The translations under genes were made by a program, and so were the position numbers. A stretch of 64,000 nt of DNA from Lachnospiraceae bacterium G41 (GTDB lineage Bacteria > Bacillota > Clostridia > Lachnospirales > Lachnospiraceae): NCBI GenBank assembly GCA_900100245.1, contig FNEU01000002.1:124001-188000 (forward strand), read 5' to 3'. Each line of letters starts with the position of its first letter. Position 1 is the stretch's first letter. A model generated the notes under the pieces. That model ran no database searches, was not told where the DNA came from, and worked only from the letters and a program-made list of their open reading frames with translations. Positions 9,730-18,635 of the stretch are shown piece after piece.

Positions 9730-10487
9730 GAAAAAAACTAAAAATTTATTTTTTTACGATTCTGACTTTGCTTTTATTTTCAGGATGCAATATTTTTAAT
9801 CTTTTAGGAAATACAAACAATACTCAGAATACGAATACAGTTCAGAATACTAATACAGCTCAGAATTCCGAAGCAGGCGCTGCTGATTACGGAAGTATTA
9901 TTAAAAACGGCCAAACGGAAGTTTCCGAGGAATTGTATGATTATTTTAAAAAGATTACGGATGATTATTATCAGGGCAAAACGGATTATGAACCTGTAGT
10001 TTACTGTGAAAATTTAAAGGAATCCGTCAAGGGTGAAACTTTTATTTGCAAAACGGTTAAAGAAGAGGCGCCCGAAGATCCGTACTGGTCATTACTGTGT
10101 ATAGATGATGAGAGAGAAGCAATCGGATATGTTGATGCACTAAACCTTCAGGATTCCGTGCTGACAGACAGTGTTCAGACTTCGGTCCCCGAAACCGCGG
10201 GCGGAATGGGCATATGGAATTTTCCCGATTCGTACGAATTAACGCAGGATGCATTAAGCAATTTTAACGAGGCCTGCAAAAGCGCAGAAGAAAAGGGCGA
10301 ATTATATACGTTTGAACCGATAATACAGATGGGGTATGCCAAAAGTTACGAAGGAGAGTATTACGCATTTTTATGTTTAAAATATTTTCCCGATATAGAG
10401 GATTCCCAGTGGTTTGCGATTCTGTATCTGCGAAAAAACCCTGACGGAAAAATTGAATTTCTCAACGCGGCGACCATTCTCTGGTAA
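9726..10487 (+). CDS. Putative lipoprotein of unknown function
   Basis: A 253-residue predicted lipoprotein with a Lys/Arg-rich start, a hydrophobic core and the lipobox LFSGC, with modification expected on Cys 21. An Asn/Thr/Gln-rich low-complexity spacer (NTNTVQNTNTAQN) follows, probably a flexible tether, and then an acidic globular domain without a motif I recognise. It is coupled by a 4-base overlap to rsmB and lies 8 bases before rlmN, so it is embedded in a housekeeping operon but has no evident connection to rRNA modification. The function is not identified. Confidence 0.8.
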   Translation: MRKKLKIYFFTILTLLLFSGCNIFNLLGNTNNTQNTNTVQNTNTAQNSEAGAADYGSIIKNGQTEVSEELYDYFKKITDDYYQGKTDYEPVVYCENLKESVKGETFICKTVKEEAPEDPYWSLLCIDDEREAIGYVDALNLQDSVLTDSVQTSVPETAGGMGIWNFPDSYELTQDALSNFNEACKSAEEKGELYTFEPIIQMGYAKSYEGEYYAFLCLKYFPDIEDSQWFAILYLRKNPDGKIEFLNAATILW

Positions 10488-10495
10488 GAGACTAT

Positions 10496-11557
10496 ATGAA
10501 AGAAATTAAGAATTTAACCTTAACTGAATTAACGGATGAGATAAAAGCCTTAGGCGAAGCTTCCTACAGAGCAAAGCAGATTTACGAATGGCTTCATGTC
10601 AAGCTTGTTAAAAGCTTCGATGAAATGAGCAATGTTTCGGCTTCCTTACGAGAAAAACTAAAAGAAAACTACGAGCTTACGACTTTAAATACCGTCAGAG
10701 TCAGCGAATCAAAGATTGATTCTACGAAAAAGTTTTTATTTGAGACAAAGGACGGCAATTACATAGAGAGCGTGTGGATGCAGTATCATCACGGCAATTC
10801 GGTATGTATTTCCTCACAGATAGGCTGCAGAATGGGCTGCAGATTCTGTGCATCGACCATAGACGGACTGGTTCGAAGCCTAAGTCCCGCGGAAATGCTC
10901 GAGCAGATATATGAAATCACAAGAGAAACTAACGAGAGAGTATCAAATGTGGTAGTTATGGGAATGGGCGAACCCATGGATAATTACGATAATCTCGTAA
11001 AGTTTGTGAAACTTTTAACTTGTGCGGAAGGCTTGAATATTTCCGCAAGAAATGTTACAGTATCAACTTGTGGGATTGTACCAAAAATTAAAGAGCTTGC
11101 TAATGAAAATTTGCCAATAACTTTAGCTCTTTCCCTACATGCTCCAAACGACGAGAAAAGGAAGGAACTGATGCCTATAGCCAACAGTTACAGCATCAGC
11201 GAATGCCTGGAAGCGTGTGATTATTATTTTGAAAAGACCAAAAGAAGAGTAAGCTTTGAATATTCTCTGGTTGCAGGAGTTAATGATAATGACGAAGAGG
11301 CCGAAGAGCTTGCGACTCTTTTACGAGGTCATAACGGTCATGTAAACTTAATTCCCGTAAATCCCATAAAAGAAAGGGATTTCAAAAGGTCGGACAAAAC
11401 AAGGATTTACGCGTTTCAAAATAAACTTGAAAAAAACGGGATAAATGTTACTATAAGAAGAGAAATGGGCAGAGACATAGACGGTGCCTGCGGACAGTTA
11501 AGAAGGCGGCACAATGAAGAAGCCCGGGGGTTAAATAGTGATAAAGGTTGTATCTAA
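10496..11557 (+). CDS. rlmN: Dual-specificity 23S rRNA/tRNA adenine C2-methyltransferase RlmN
   Basis: Radical SAM enzyme that methylates A2503 of 23S rRNA and A37 of some tRNAs. The 353 residues contain the cluster-binding CRMGCRFC (CX3CX2C), VVMGMGEPMDN, and the late GACGQLR segment that supplies the second catalytic cysteine. Normal family length. The last 20 bases overlap the start of the downstream phosphatase gene. Confidence 0.95.
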   Translation: MKEIKNLTLTELTDEIKALGEASYRAKQIYEWLHVKLVKSFDEMSNVSASLREKLKENYELTTLNTVRVSESKIDSTKKFLFETKDGNYIESVWMQYHHGNSVCISSQIGCRMGCRFCASTIDGLVRSLSPAEMLEQIYEITRETNERVSNVVVMGMGEPMDNYDNLVKFVKLLTCAEGLNISARNVTVSTCGIVPKIKELANENLPITLALSLHAPNDEKRKELMPIANSYSISECLEACDYYFEKTKRRVSFEYSLVAGVNDNDEEAEELATLLRGHNGHVNLIPVNPIKERDFKRSDKTRIYAFQNKLEKNGINVTIRREMGRDIDGACGQLRRRHNEEARGLNSDKGCI

Positions 11558-12272
11558 AACAGATATAGGGAAACTCAGACAACTGAATCAGGATTTTGTA
11601 TTTACTTCGATTTATCCTCTGGGGGCACTGGATAATCTTTTTCTGGTTGCTGACGGAATGGGCGGACACAAGGCAGGCGATTATGCTTCCAAATGTGCGG
11701 TCGAAACGATTACTGAAATGTGTTCAAAGAGCAGGGGCAAGAAAATGGTCACTGCAATTTCCGATGCAATAAATGAGGCAAATACGAGAATCAGAAGAAA
11801 AGCAATGGAAGACGTCAACATGGTCGGAATGGGTACGACAGCCGTACTTGCAACCATCTCGAATGACACGCTTACCGTTGCGAATGTAGGTGATTCCAGA
11901 CTCTATGTTATATCCGCAGATAAGACCATCACTCAGATTACAAGAGATCATTCTCTCGTGGAAGAGATGGTAAGAATGGGCGGTATCGACAGAGTCAGTG
12001 CGCGCAATCATCCCGATAAAAATATTATTACCAGAGCAATAGGTGCTACAGGTAATGTTAATATAGACTTTTTTGAGGTTCCGCTAAGAGACGGAGATAT
12101 TATTCTTATGTGCTCGGACGGACTTTCCAATATGATAGAAGACAAAGATATTCTTGAAATAGTAACCTCCGAAGAGAGTCTTGAATCAAAAGCAGCAGGT
12201 CTTATCTGGGCGGCTAATGAAAACGGCGGCAGTGATAATATTTCGGTGGTTTTAATTGCTTACGAGCAGTAA
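11538..12272 (+). CDS. stp: PP2C-family serine/threonine protein phosphatase (Stp/PrpC)
   Basis: Metal-dependent phosphatase that reverses phosphorylation by the adjacent PASTA kinase. The 244 residues show the PP2C motifs DGMGGHKAGDYAS, GTTAVLA, NVGDSRLY, CSDGLSNM and GGSDNISVVLI with the metal-binding aspartates. GTG at 11538 is preferred: a GGGGG run lies just upstream and the family N-terminus (TDIGKLRQLNQD) follows directly. The start lies inside the end of rlmN. Kinase and phosphatase as an operon pair is the standard Firmicutes arrangement. Confidence 0.94.
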   Translation: MIKVVSKTDIGKLRQLNQDFVFTSIYPLGALDNLFLVADGMGGHKAGDYASKCAVETITEMCSKSRGKKMVTAISDAINEANTRIRRKAMEDVNMVGMGTTAVLATISNDTLTVANVGDSRLYVISADKTITQITRDHSLVEEMVRMGGIDRVSARNHPDKNIITRAIGATGNVNIDFFEVPLRDGDIILMCSDGLSNMIEDKDILEIVTSEESLESKAAGLIWAANENGGSDNISVVLIAYEQ

Positions 12273-12286
12273 GGAATGAGGTTTAT

Positions 12287-14521
12287 ATGGTAAAGATTGG
12301 TATGGTCATCGGTGGCCGTTACGAAATACAGGAATTAATCGGCACCGGTGGAATGTCTGATGTTTACAGAGCTAAAGACAATAAACTGAATAGAAACGTT
12401 GCAGTTAAGGTTTTAAAGCAGGAATTCTCTGAGAACAGGGATTTTGTGGCCAAATTCCGCAAGGAAGCCGAAGCTGCGGCTAACCTTATGCATCCTAATA
12501 TCGTTACCGTATATGATGTAGGAGAGGAAAACGGTATCTCTTATATCGTAATGGAACTCGTGGACGGCTATACCTTAAAGCAGTATATCGAAAAGAAGAG
12601 CCGTCTTACGATAAGCGAATGTATCAGTATAGCTTTGCCCATTGCTTCAGGTATTGAAGCTGCTCACAACAACGGAATTATTCACAGGGATATCAAGCCC
12701 CAGAATGTTATTATTTCAAAAGACGGTAAAGTTAAGGTGACCGACTTCGGTATCGCCAAGACTACCACATCAAATACGATTTCCAGCAATGTAATGGGAA
12801 GCGTTCATTATACTTCTCCCGAACAGGCCAGAGGCGGTTTTTCCGATGAAAAGAGTGATATCTATTCTCTTGGTATCACACTTTTTGAAATGGTTACGGG
12901 CAGAGTACCTTTTAACGGAGATACCACGGTTGCAATCGCAATCAAGCATATTCAGGAAGAAATGCCGTCTCCGAGAATCTATGTCGAAGACGTTCCCATC
13001 AGTATAGAACAGATCATCTTAAAATGTACGCAAAAGAGCCCTGACAGAAGATATCAGAAGATGAGCGAGGTAATAGAGGACTTAAAGAAGGCCTATATTT
13101 CACCGAACGAAAACTTCGTTAAGATTGATACTTACGAGCAGAATTCTGTCACCAAGACCAATCTTAACCCGATGTACAGACGTCGTGGCGAGGAAGAAGC
13201 TACTGATGTTACAAACCCCGTAAAAGAAGATGTTTCCCGTATAAGTAAGCAAAAGAGAGAAGCACTCGTTCTTCCGAAGAATGTTAAGAATACAGACGAA
13301 CCTGTAAATCAGAATGTACAAAGAAAGCCGAAGCCTCAGCAGCAGTCTGTAAATAAGCCTCAGGCTAACAAGCAGAAGCCTCAGACACAGAATAAACCTG
13401 TACAGACCCAGCAAAAACCTAAGCCTTCTCAGGTACAAAACAAGCCTGTACAGCATAAAAATACCAACGTTAAAAAGAATACCAAGAAGAAATCCGATGC
13501 ATCCGAAAAGATTAAGACAGTTGCAATTGCAGCAGTAGCCGTTACAATCGGTGTATTGCTTCTTATCCTTCTTGGAAAAGCACTCGGAATATTCTCTGAT
13601 AAGGCAGACAAGGTACAGTTTACAACCGTTCCCGTTGTAAACAATATGGTTTCTTCCGAAGCACAGAAATACCTTGAAAACCACAAATTTACGGTTGAGA
13701 CGATTTATGAGGATTCAGAGACCGTTCCTTCAAACAGAGTAATAAGAACAGAGCCTTCTGCAGGCAGCAACGTGGAAGAAGGCAGCAAGGTTACCATGGT
13801 TATTTCCGCAGTCAAGGATACCGGTGTTAAGATTCCCGATGTCGTTAATATGACTGAAGCGGAAGCTACCGCAAAACTTGAAAATGACGGTTTTAAGGTA
13901 ACAAAGACTACTGAAAAGAGCGATACCGTTCCCAAGGGAAAGGTTATTTCACAAAGCCCCGAGGCAGGCAGTTCCGGAAGCTTTGAAAGTCTTGTGACAC
14001 TGACTATTTCCGACGGTACGGGCAAAGAAAAGAGCAAAATGCCCGACCTTACAGGCAAGACCGTTGAAGAAGCTACCGAGCTTGTTGAAAGCGTAGGTAT
14101 GAAGGTTTCTTCAATAAATGAAATATATTCCGATACCGTTGACGCAGGACTAATCTGCGGTCAGAGTTATACTGCAGGTTCTACGGTTAAGGACGGTTCG
14201 GAAGTTACATTAAAGAAGAGTATCGGTCCCGAGCCCAGATATTACTCATGCAATATCATGGTTCAGGCTCCCGAAAAATATTCGGGCGGAGCAGTAAGCG
14301 TTATTTTAAAGACTCTCGACGGCGAGAAGCTCTATCATAATGATGCTCCTATATTCCCTCTTAACATCAACATTTCTCAGATTTATGCGCAGTCAAGGGG
14401 TGTGGTTGAAATCTCTTATACCATCATGACTACGGAAGAAACCGTTGATGAAAACGGAAACGTTGTTGTAACGAATGTTCCCAAGCCCGATGTTGTCAGT
14501 TACGAAGTGGAATTTGATTAA
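12287..14521 (+). CDS. prkC: Serine/threonine protein kinase with PASTA repeats (PrkC/StkP type)
   Basis: Membrane kinase that senses peptidoglycan fragments or lipid II and phosphorylates cell-wall and translation proteins. The 744 residues contain an N-terminal kinase domain (about 10-270: GTGGMSDVY loop, VAVKVLK lysine, HRDIKPQN, DFGIAK, SPEQARGG), a Gln/Lys/Pro-rich linker (about 330-400), one membrane helix (AVTIGVLLLILLGKALGIF, about 415-440), then three PASTA repeats (about 445-650) and a short C-terminal domain. It is the substrate partner of the phosphatase upstream. The stop overlaps the rsgA start by one base (TAATG). Confidence 0.95.
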   Translation: MVKIGMVIGGRYEIQELIGTGGMSDVYRAKDNKLNRNVAVKVLKQEFSENRDFVAKFRKEAEAAANLMHPNIVTVYDVGEENGISYIVMELVDGYTLKQYIEKKSRLTISECISIALPIASGIEAAHNNGIIHRDIKPQNVIISKDGKVKVTDFGIAKTTTSNTISSNVMGSVHYTSPEQARGGFSDEKSDIYSLGITLFEMVTGRVPFNGDTTVAIAIKHIQEEMPSPRIYVEDVPISIEQIILKCTQKSPDRRYQKMSEVIEDLKKAYISPNENFVKIDTYEQNSVTKTNLNPMYRRRGEEEATDVTNPVKEDVSRISKQKREALVLPKNVKNTDEPVNQNVQRKPKPQQQSVNKPQANKQKPQTQNKPVQTQQKPKPSQVQNKPVQHKNTNVKKNTKKKSDASEKIKTVAIAAVAVTIGVLLLILLGKALGIFSDKADKVQFTTVPVVNNMVSSEAQKYLENHKFTVETIYEDSETVPSNRVIRTEPSAGSNVEEGSKVTMVISAVKDTGVKIPDVVNMTEAEATAKLENDGFKVTKTTEKSDTVPKGKVISQSPEAGSSGSFESLVTLTISDGTGKEKSKMPDLTGKTVEEATELVESVGMKVSSINEIYSDTVDAGLICGQSYTAGSTVKDGSEVTLKKSIGPEPRYYSCNIMVQAPEKYSGGAVSVILKTLDGEKLYHNDAPIFPLNINISQIYAQSRGVVEISYTIMTTEETVDENGNVVVTNVPKPDVVSYEVEFD

Positions 14522-15411
14522 TGACCGGTAAGATTATAAAAGGAATATCCGGGTTTTATTACGTTTATTCTTACGAAAACGCATGCGTTTATACCTGTCG
14601 AGGACAGGGAAAGCTTAGAGATAAAAAGATAAAACCCCTTGTCGGTGACAACTGCAAAATAAAAGTTATGGATGAAGAGAAAAAAGAAGGAAGCGTGCTT
14701 GACATTCTTCCCAGAAAAAACGAACTCATTCGTCCCGCTGTAAGCAATGTGGATCAGATGATGGTCATATTTGCCCTAAGCAATCCCAAGCCGAATTTTT
14801 ATCTGCTTGATAAATTTCTTTTTTTCATCATGCATGAAAGATTAAATCCGATACTGATTTTTAACAAAGAAGATTTGGATTCCTCGGATAAAGAGGAAGT
14901 TGAAAGAATATATAAAGGCTTTGATGCTCCGCTTATTTTTACGAGCGCCAAAGAAAAGATAAACATAGATACCGTAAAAGAGTTGCTTCGCGGCAAAACA
15001 ACCGCCGTAGCAGGCCCGAGCGGTGTCGGCAAATCCACTTTAATCAATGCCGTTGTCGGCAGCGAAATAATGGAAACCGGAGATATATCTAAAAAGACTC
15101 TTCGCGGAAAACACACCACCAGACATACTGAAATGTTTGAGTTTGATGTGGAAGGTGAGGAATCTTTTATACTGGATACGCCCGGGTTTTCATCATTTTA
15201 TCTTCCCACTCTTCACGAGCAGGAGAGAGCTTCGGATTATTATCCCGAATTTCTTCCATTTATGCCAAAGTGCAGATTTAACGCGTGTCTTCATGACCGC
15301 GAGCCTGACTGCGGTGTAAAAAAGGCTGTGGAAGAAGGTATTATCTCAAGGGAAAGATACGAGAATTATCTAAAAATTTTATCTGAGATTAAAACAAATT
15401 ACAGATACTGA
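14521..15411 (+). CDS. rsgA: Small-ribosomal-subunit biogenesis GTPase RsgA
   Basis: Circularly permuted GTPase that assists late maturation of the 30S subunit. The 296-residue product has an N-terminal OB-fold, the G4 motif FNKED before the P-loop GPSGVGKSTLIN, the DTPGFSSF G3 motif, and a C-terminal zinc-binding region (CRFNACLHDREPDC). The permuted order and the Cys/His knuckle are diagnostic. It is coupled to prkC by a one-base overlap and followed by rpe, the usual Firmicutes order. Confidence 0.95.
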   Translation: MTGKIIKGISGFYYVYSYENACVYTCRGQGKLRDKKIKPLVGDNCKIKVMDEEKKEGSVLDILPRKNELIRPAVSNVDQMMVIFALSNPKPNFYLLDKFLFFIMHERLNPILIFNKEDLDSSDKEEVERIYKGFDAPLIFTSAKEKINIDTVKELLRGKTTAVAGPSGVGKSTLINAVVGSEIMETGDISKKTLRGKHTTRHTEMFEFDVEGEESFILDTPGFSSFYLPTLHEQERASDYYPEFLPFMPKCRFNACLHDREPDCGVKKAVEEGIISRERYENYLKILSEIKTNYRY

Positions 15412-15425
15412 CGAGAGGTTTATAC

Positions 15426-16079
15426 ATGAATTACATTTTGGCTCCGTCCATTCTTTCGGCGGACTTTCTTGATCTGAGAAGTCAGATTAAAGAGGTGGAA
15501 GATTCCGGTGCAAAATATCTTCACTTTGATGTTATGGACGGTCTTTTTGTTCCGAATATCTCATTTGGAATTCCCGTACTTGAATGCATCAAGGGGCATA
15601 CCGAATTAACACTGGATGTTCATCTAATGATCGTGGATCCTAATCGTTATTTTGAGAAATTCAAAGAAGCGGGTGCACAGATTCTTACAGTGCATGTGGA
15701 AGCCATGAAAGATCCTGCCGCAGATTTAAAGAAAATCAAAGAACTCGGAATGATTCCTTCAATCACTTTAAGTCCCGATACTCCTGCGGAAAGCGTATTC
15801 CCTTACCTTGAGCTGGTTAAGCAGGTGCTTGTCATGACGGTTAATCCCGGTGCGGGAGCACAGCCCTACATTGACAAATGTACAGACAAGATTAAGGCTA
15901 TCCGCGAAGAGATTAACAAAAGAGGTCTTGATGTGGATGTTGAGGTTGACGGCGGAATAAATGAAAAGACGATTAAAATCGCAAGAGAAGCCGGAGCAAA
16001 CGTGTTTGTAATGGGCTCGTCGATTTTTAATCATAACCCTTCGGAATCGGTTAAGAAATATCTTGAAATATTAAAATAA
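15426..16079 (+). CDS. rpe: Ribulose-phosphate 3-epimerase
   Basis: Interconverts ribulose 5-phosphate and xylulose 5-phosphate in the pentose phosphate pathway. The 217-residue TIM barrel has LAPSILSADF at the start, HFDVMDGLFVPN (metal-binding His and catalytic Asp), LDVHLM, and VDGGIN (second catalytic Asp). The phosphate-loop region reads VNPGAGAQPYI where most Rpe proteins have a form like VNPGFGGQ; the essential residues are otherwise intact. It is the last gene of the housekeeping run and abuts a strong bidirectional hairpin. Confidence 0.94.
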   Translation: MNYILAPSILSADFLDLRSQIKEVEDSGAKYLHFDVMDGLFVPNISFGIPVLECIKGHTELTLDVHLMIVDPNRYFEKFKEAGAQILTVHVEAMKDPAADLKKIKELGMIPSITLSPDTPAESVFPYLELVKQVLVMTVNPGAGAQPYIDKCTDKIKAIREEINKRGLDVDVEVDGGINEKTIKIAREAGANVFVMGSSIFNHNPSESVKKYLEILK

Positions 16080-16128
16080 AAAAAATATGGAGTCAGACAC
16101 CTTTGGGAGTCAGACACCATATTTTTTT
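16079..16128. terminator. Long REP-like hairpin acting as bidirectional terminator
   Basis: Two copies of GGAGTCAGACACC (16089-16101 and 16106-16118), separated by TTTG, are flanked by AAAAAAATAT and ATATTTTTTT. Because the 13-base unit is itself near-palindromic, the whole forms a hairpin with 23-position arms (20 paired, three A-A mismatches) and a 4-base loop. Both strands end in a T tract, so it can terminate rpe (+) and the metal ATPase (-). The unit resembles dispersed REP-type palindromes. Confidence 0.8.
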
Positions 16129-16146
16129 GTATGAGTAGAAGGAGTA

Positions 16147-18075
16147 CTAAAGTGTATTTTTGGTGCTTAATGCTCTTATGGCATTAAGCACTGCTATTAC
16201 CATTACGCCTACGTCTGCGAATATCGCAACCCACATGTTTGCTATGCCAAATGCTCCGAGGATTAAACATGCAAATTTTATGATGAGAGCGAAGCAGATG
16301 TTCTCGTATACGATCCTTATACACTTTCTTGATATTTTTATCGCCTGAGCAATTTTAATAGGATTATCGTCCATTAAAACCACGTCAGCGGCTTCTATGG
16401 CAGCGTCGGAACCGAGAGCACCCATTGCAATGCCTATATCTGCTCTTGCAAGAACGGGCGCGTCATTTATTCCGTCACCGACAAATGCGAGTACTTCTTT
16501 TTTGTCTTTATTTTTTATGAGTTCTTCAACCTTTGCGACTTTATCCGCAGGGAGAAGATTTCCGTAAACTTCGTCTACTCCAAGCGTATCCGCAACTTCT
16601 TTTCCGACCTTTTCAAGATCGCCCGTAAGCATTACGGTCTTTTTAACGCCTGCTTTTTTAAGCTTTTCAATAGCTTCTTTTGAGTCGGGTTTAACTTCAT
16701 CGGAGATAACGATATGGCCTGCATATTCGTCGTCTACGGCCATATGAACGATGGTTCCGTTTTTGTGACAAGATTTATATTCAAGTCCTAAACTTTCCAT
16801 CAGCTTTTCGTTGCCTGCCGCGATATTTATTTCATCAACCTTTGCGGTAATGCCGTGGCCGGATATTTCTTTTATATCACTTACTCTGGAAACATCAATT
16901 TCTTTGCCGTAAGCATTTTTAAGAGATATGCTGATTGGATGTGACGATGCACTTTCGCAGTGAGCCGCATACTCAAGGAGTTTACTTTCGTCCATTGTAT
17001 TGTGATGTACGCAGTTTACATTAAATACGCCTTTAGTAAGGGTTCCTGTTTTATCAAATACAACGTATTTTGTCTTTGAAAGTGATTCAAGGTAATTCGA
17101 GCCTTTTATGAGGATTCCTTCCTTGCTTGCACCGCCGAGCCCTGCGAAGAATGATAATGGAATGCTTATTACAAGAGCACACGGACAGCTTATAACAAGG
17201 AATGTAAGCGCTCTGTAAATCCATTCGCCCCACATCGGAGATTTTCCGACGAGTATTAAGAAGAGAGGCGGAATGATTGCAAGGCAAAGAGCACTTATAA
17301 CAACCGCGGGTGTATAGATTTTTGCAAATCTTGATATGAATGCTTCGGATTTTGATTTATTTGAAGAGGACGATTCGACCAGCTCAAGTATCTTTGATAC
17401 CGTGGATTCGCCGAATTCCTTAGTGGTTCTTATTTTAAGAACTCCCGTAAGGTTGATACAGCCGCTTATTACTTCATCGCCTACGTTTACATCCTTAGGT
17501 AAGCTCTCGCCTGTAAGGGCAGAAGTGTTAAGCGTTGAATCACCTTCTTCGATTATTCCGTCGATAGGAATCTTTTCGCCCGGATAAACAATGATGATAT
17601 CCGATACAGATACTTCGTCGGGCGATACCTTTTCGATTTTACCGTCTTTTTCAACATTGGCATAATCAGGTCTTATATCCATCAGATTGCTGATGTTTCT
17701 TCTGCTTTTGCCTACGGCGTAGCTCTGGAAGAGTTCGCCTATCTGATAAAAGAGCATAACGGCGATGGCTTCCGTATAATCACCGCTTTTTTTAATTAAT
17801 GCTATTACGATGGCTCCGACTGTCGCAACTGCCATTAAGAAATTCTCGTCGAAAGGTCTGCCTTTTATAATGCCCTTAAAAGCTTTCTTTAAAATGTCAT
17901 AACCTATAATCACATAAGGTATCATGTATAAAATAAACCAGAAAGGCTCTTTTATGATCCCAAGCGAATAGGGCTTATCGTCAGGTCCGAGTACTTTGTA
18001 TGCTATAAAAAGAAGACCCATCAGGACGGAAGATATAATTATTCTTATTAACATTTTTTTCTGCTTTTTGTTCAT
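16147..18075 (-). CDS. P1B-type heavy-metal-exporting ATPase (Zn/Cd/Pb class)
   Basis: Membrane pump that uses ATP to expel soft divalent metals. The 642-residue protein has eight predicted helices, the metal-site motif CPC in SCPCALVISIPLSF, the TGES actuator motif, DKTGTLT (phosphorylated Asp), SSHP (nucleotide domain) and GDGINDAPVLA. The last two helices carry a Lys in FALIIKFA and FADVG, matching the Zn/Cd/Pb group rather than copper pumps. There is no N-terminal HMA domain; that module is encoded separately just upstream. The start at 18075 follows AAGGATT. It converges with rpe on the shared hairpin. Confidence 0.93.
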   Translation of the reverse strand: MNKKQKKMLIRIIISSVLMGLLFIAYKVLGPDDKPYSLGIIKEPFWFILYMIPYVIIGYDILKKAFKGIIKGRPFDENFLMAVATVGAIVIALIKKSGDYTEAIAVMLFYQIGELFQSYAVGKSRRNISNLMDIRPDYANVEKDGKIEKVSPDEVSVSDIIIVYPGEKIPIDGIIEEGDSTLNTSALTGESLPKDVNVGDEVISGCINLTGVLKIRTTKEFGESTVSKILELVESSSSNKSKSEAFISRFAKIYTPAVVISALCLAIIPPLFLILVGKSPMWGEWIYRALTFLVISCPCALVISIPLSFFAGLGGASKEGILIKGSNYLESLSKTKYVVFDKTGTLTKGVFNVNCVHHNTMDESKLLEYAAHCESASSHPISISLKNAYGKEIDVSRVSDIKEISGHGITAKVDEINIAAGNEKLMESLGLEYKSCHKNGTIVHMAVDDEYAGHIVISDEVKPDSKEAIEKLKKAGVKKTVMLTGDLEKVGKEVADTLGVDEVYGNLLPADKVAKVEELIKNKDKKEVLAFVGDGINDAPVLARADIGIAMGALGSDAAIEAADVVLMDDNPIKIAQAIKISRKCIRIVYENICFALIIKFACLILGAFGIANMWVAIFADVGVMVIAVLNAIRALSTKNTL

Positions 18076-18120
18076 GGCTTAATCCTTTTTCGTCAACGGC
18101 AGTGCGATTAATAAAAAAAC

Positions 18121-18339
18121 TTAGAATTCGATATTGCAGTCGTCTTCAACCTTCTTGCAGTTCTTAAGACATTTTTTCATTACTTCTTTTTCATCAACGC
18201 CGTCTTCAAATTCAACGAGCATTTTCTGAGTCATAAAATTAACTGCGGCTTTTTTGATTCCTTCTGTTTTGTTTGCTGCGTCTTCCATAAGATTTGCGCA
18301 GTTAGCGCAGTCAACTTCGATAGCGTAAGATTTTTTCAT
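18121..18339 (-). CDS. Small HMA-domain metal-binding protein
   Basis: A 72-residue ferredoxin-like HMA protein with the metal-binding loop DCANCA and a cysteine-rich tail (CLKNC...DDC). It probably carries metal for, or replaces the missing N-terminal domain of, the adjacent ATPase. ATG at 18339 is chosen because AAGGAGG lies just upstream; the frame is open to 18369 but that stretch is the operator and leader. It is the first gene of a two-gene operon, 45 bases before the ATPase. Confidence 0.88.
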   Translation of the reverse strand: MKKSYAIEVDCANCANLMEDAANKTEGIKKAAVNFMTQKMLVEFEDGVDEKEVMKKCLKNCKKVEDDCNIEF

Positions 18340-18354
18340 TTTATCCTCCTTGGG

Positions 18355-18376
18355 TAAACGATTAAGCAATCGTTTA
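18355..18376. promoter_or_regulatory. Inverted-repeat operator upstream of the HMA gene
   Basis: TAAACGATT and AATCGTTTA form a perfect 9-base inverted repeat separated by AAGC. It lies just downstream of the expected transcription start of the leftward promoter and just upstream of the HMA ribosome-binding site, a position suited to blocking by the divergent ArsR-family repressor. The binding protein is inferred from proximity. Confidence 0.7.
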
Positions 18377-18390
18377 ATTGTTCTGACATC

Positions 18391-18419
18391 ATAATATAAG
18401 ATTTATCCCTTGATGTCAA
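18391..18419 (-). promoter_or_regulatory. Sigma-A promoter of the HMA-ATPase operon
   Basis: On the minus strand TTGACA (18414-18419) and TATTAT (18391-18396) are separated by exactly 17 bases. Transcription would start about 18384 and run through the operator at 18355-18376. Confidence 0.82.
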
Positions 18420-18635
18420 CATTATTCTTATATATTTTTTAAAAGAAAATCGGACATTCGGGATATAATCGCGGGAATGGTGTTTCATTGATTTATAGCC
18501 CGATTCGTGATAATATTTTATTAACTGCGGACATTTAAACAAAAGCGTTTTTTGCATGTCTGCAGAGACAATAAAAGCAGTATGTAAAATGATTTTCTTT
18601 GGGGAAATGTTTATAATTTTGAGAGGTATTATTCT

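Noticed and set aside
9780-9870. AATAC/CAGAAT tandem repeats suggested a microsatellite or CRISPR-like element.
   Set aside because: They encode the Asn/Thr-rich tether of the lipoprotein in frame; there are no spacers.
13100-13684. Long leftward frame opposite the prkC linker.
   Set aside because: It is produced by the repetitive Gln/Lys/Pro codons of the PrkC linker read backward; composition is Leu/Arg-rich and meaningless.
15137-15319. Rightward frame inside rsgA.
   Set aside because: A shadow of rsgA in another frame with no ribosome-binding site.
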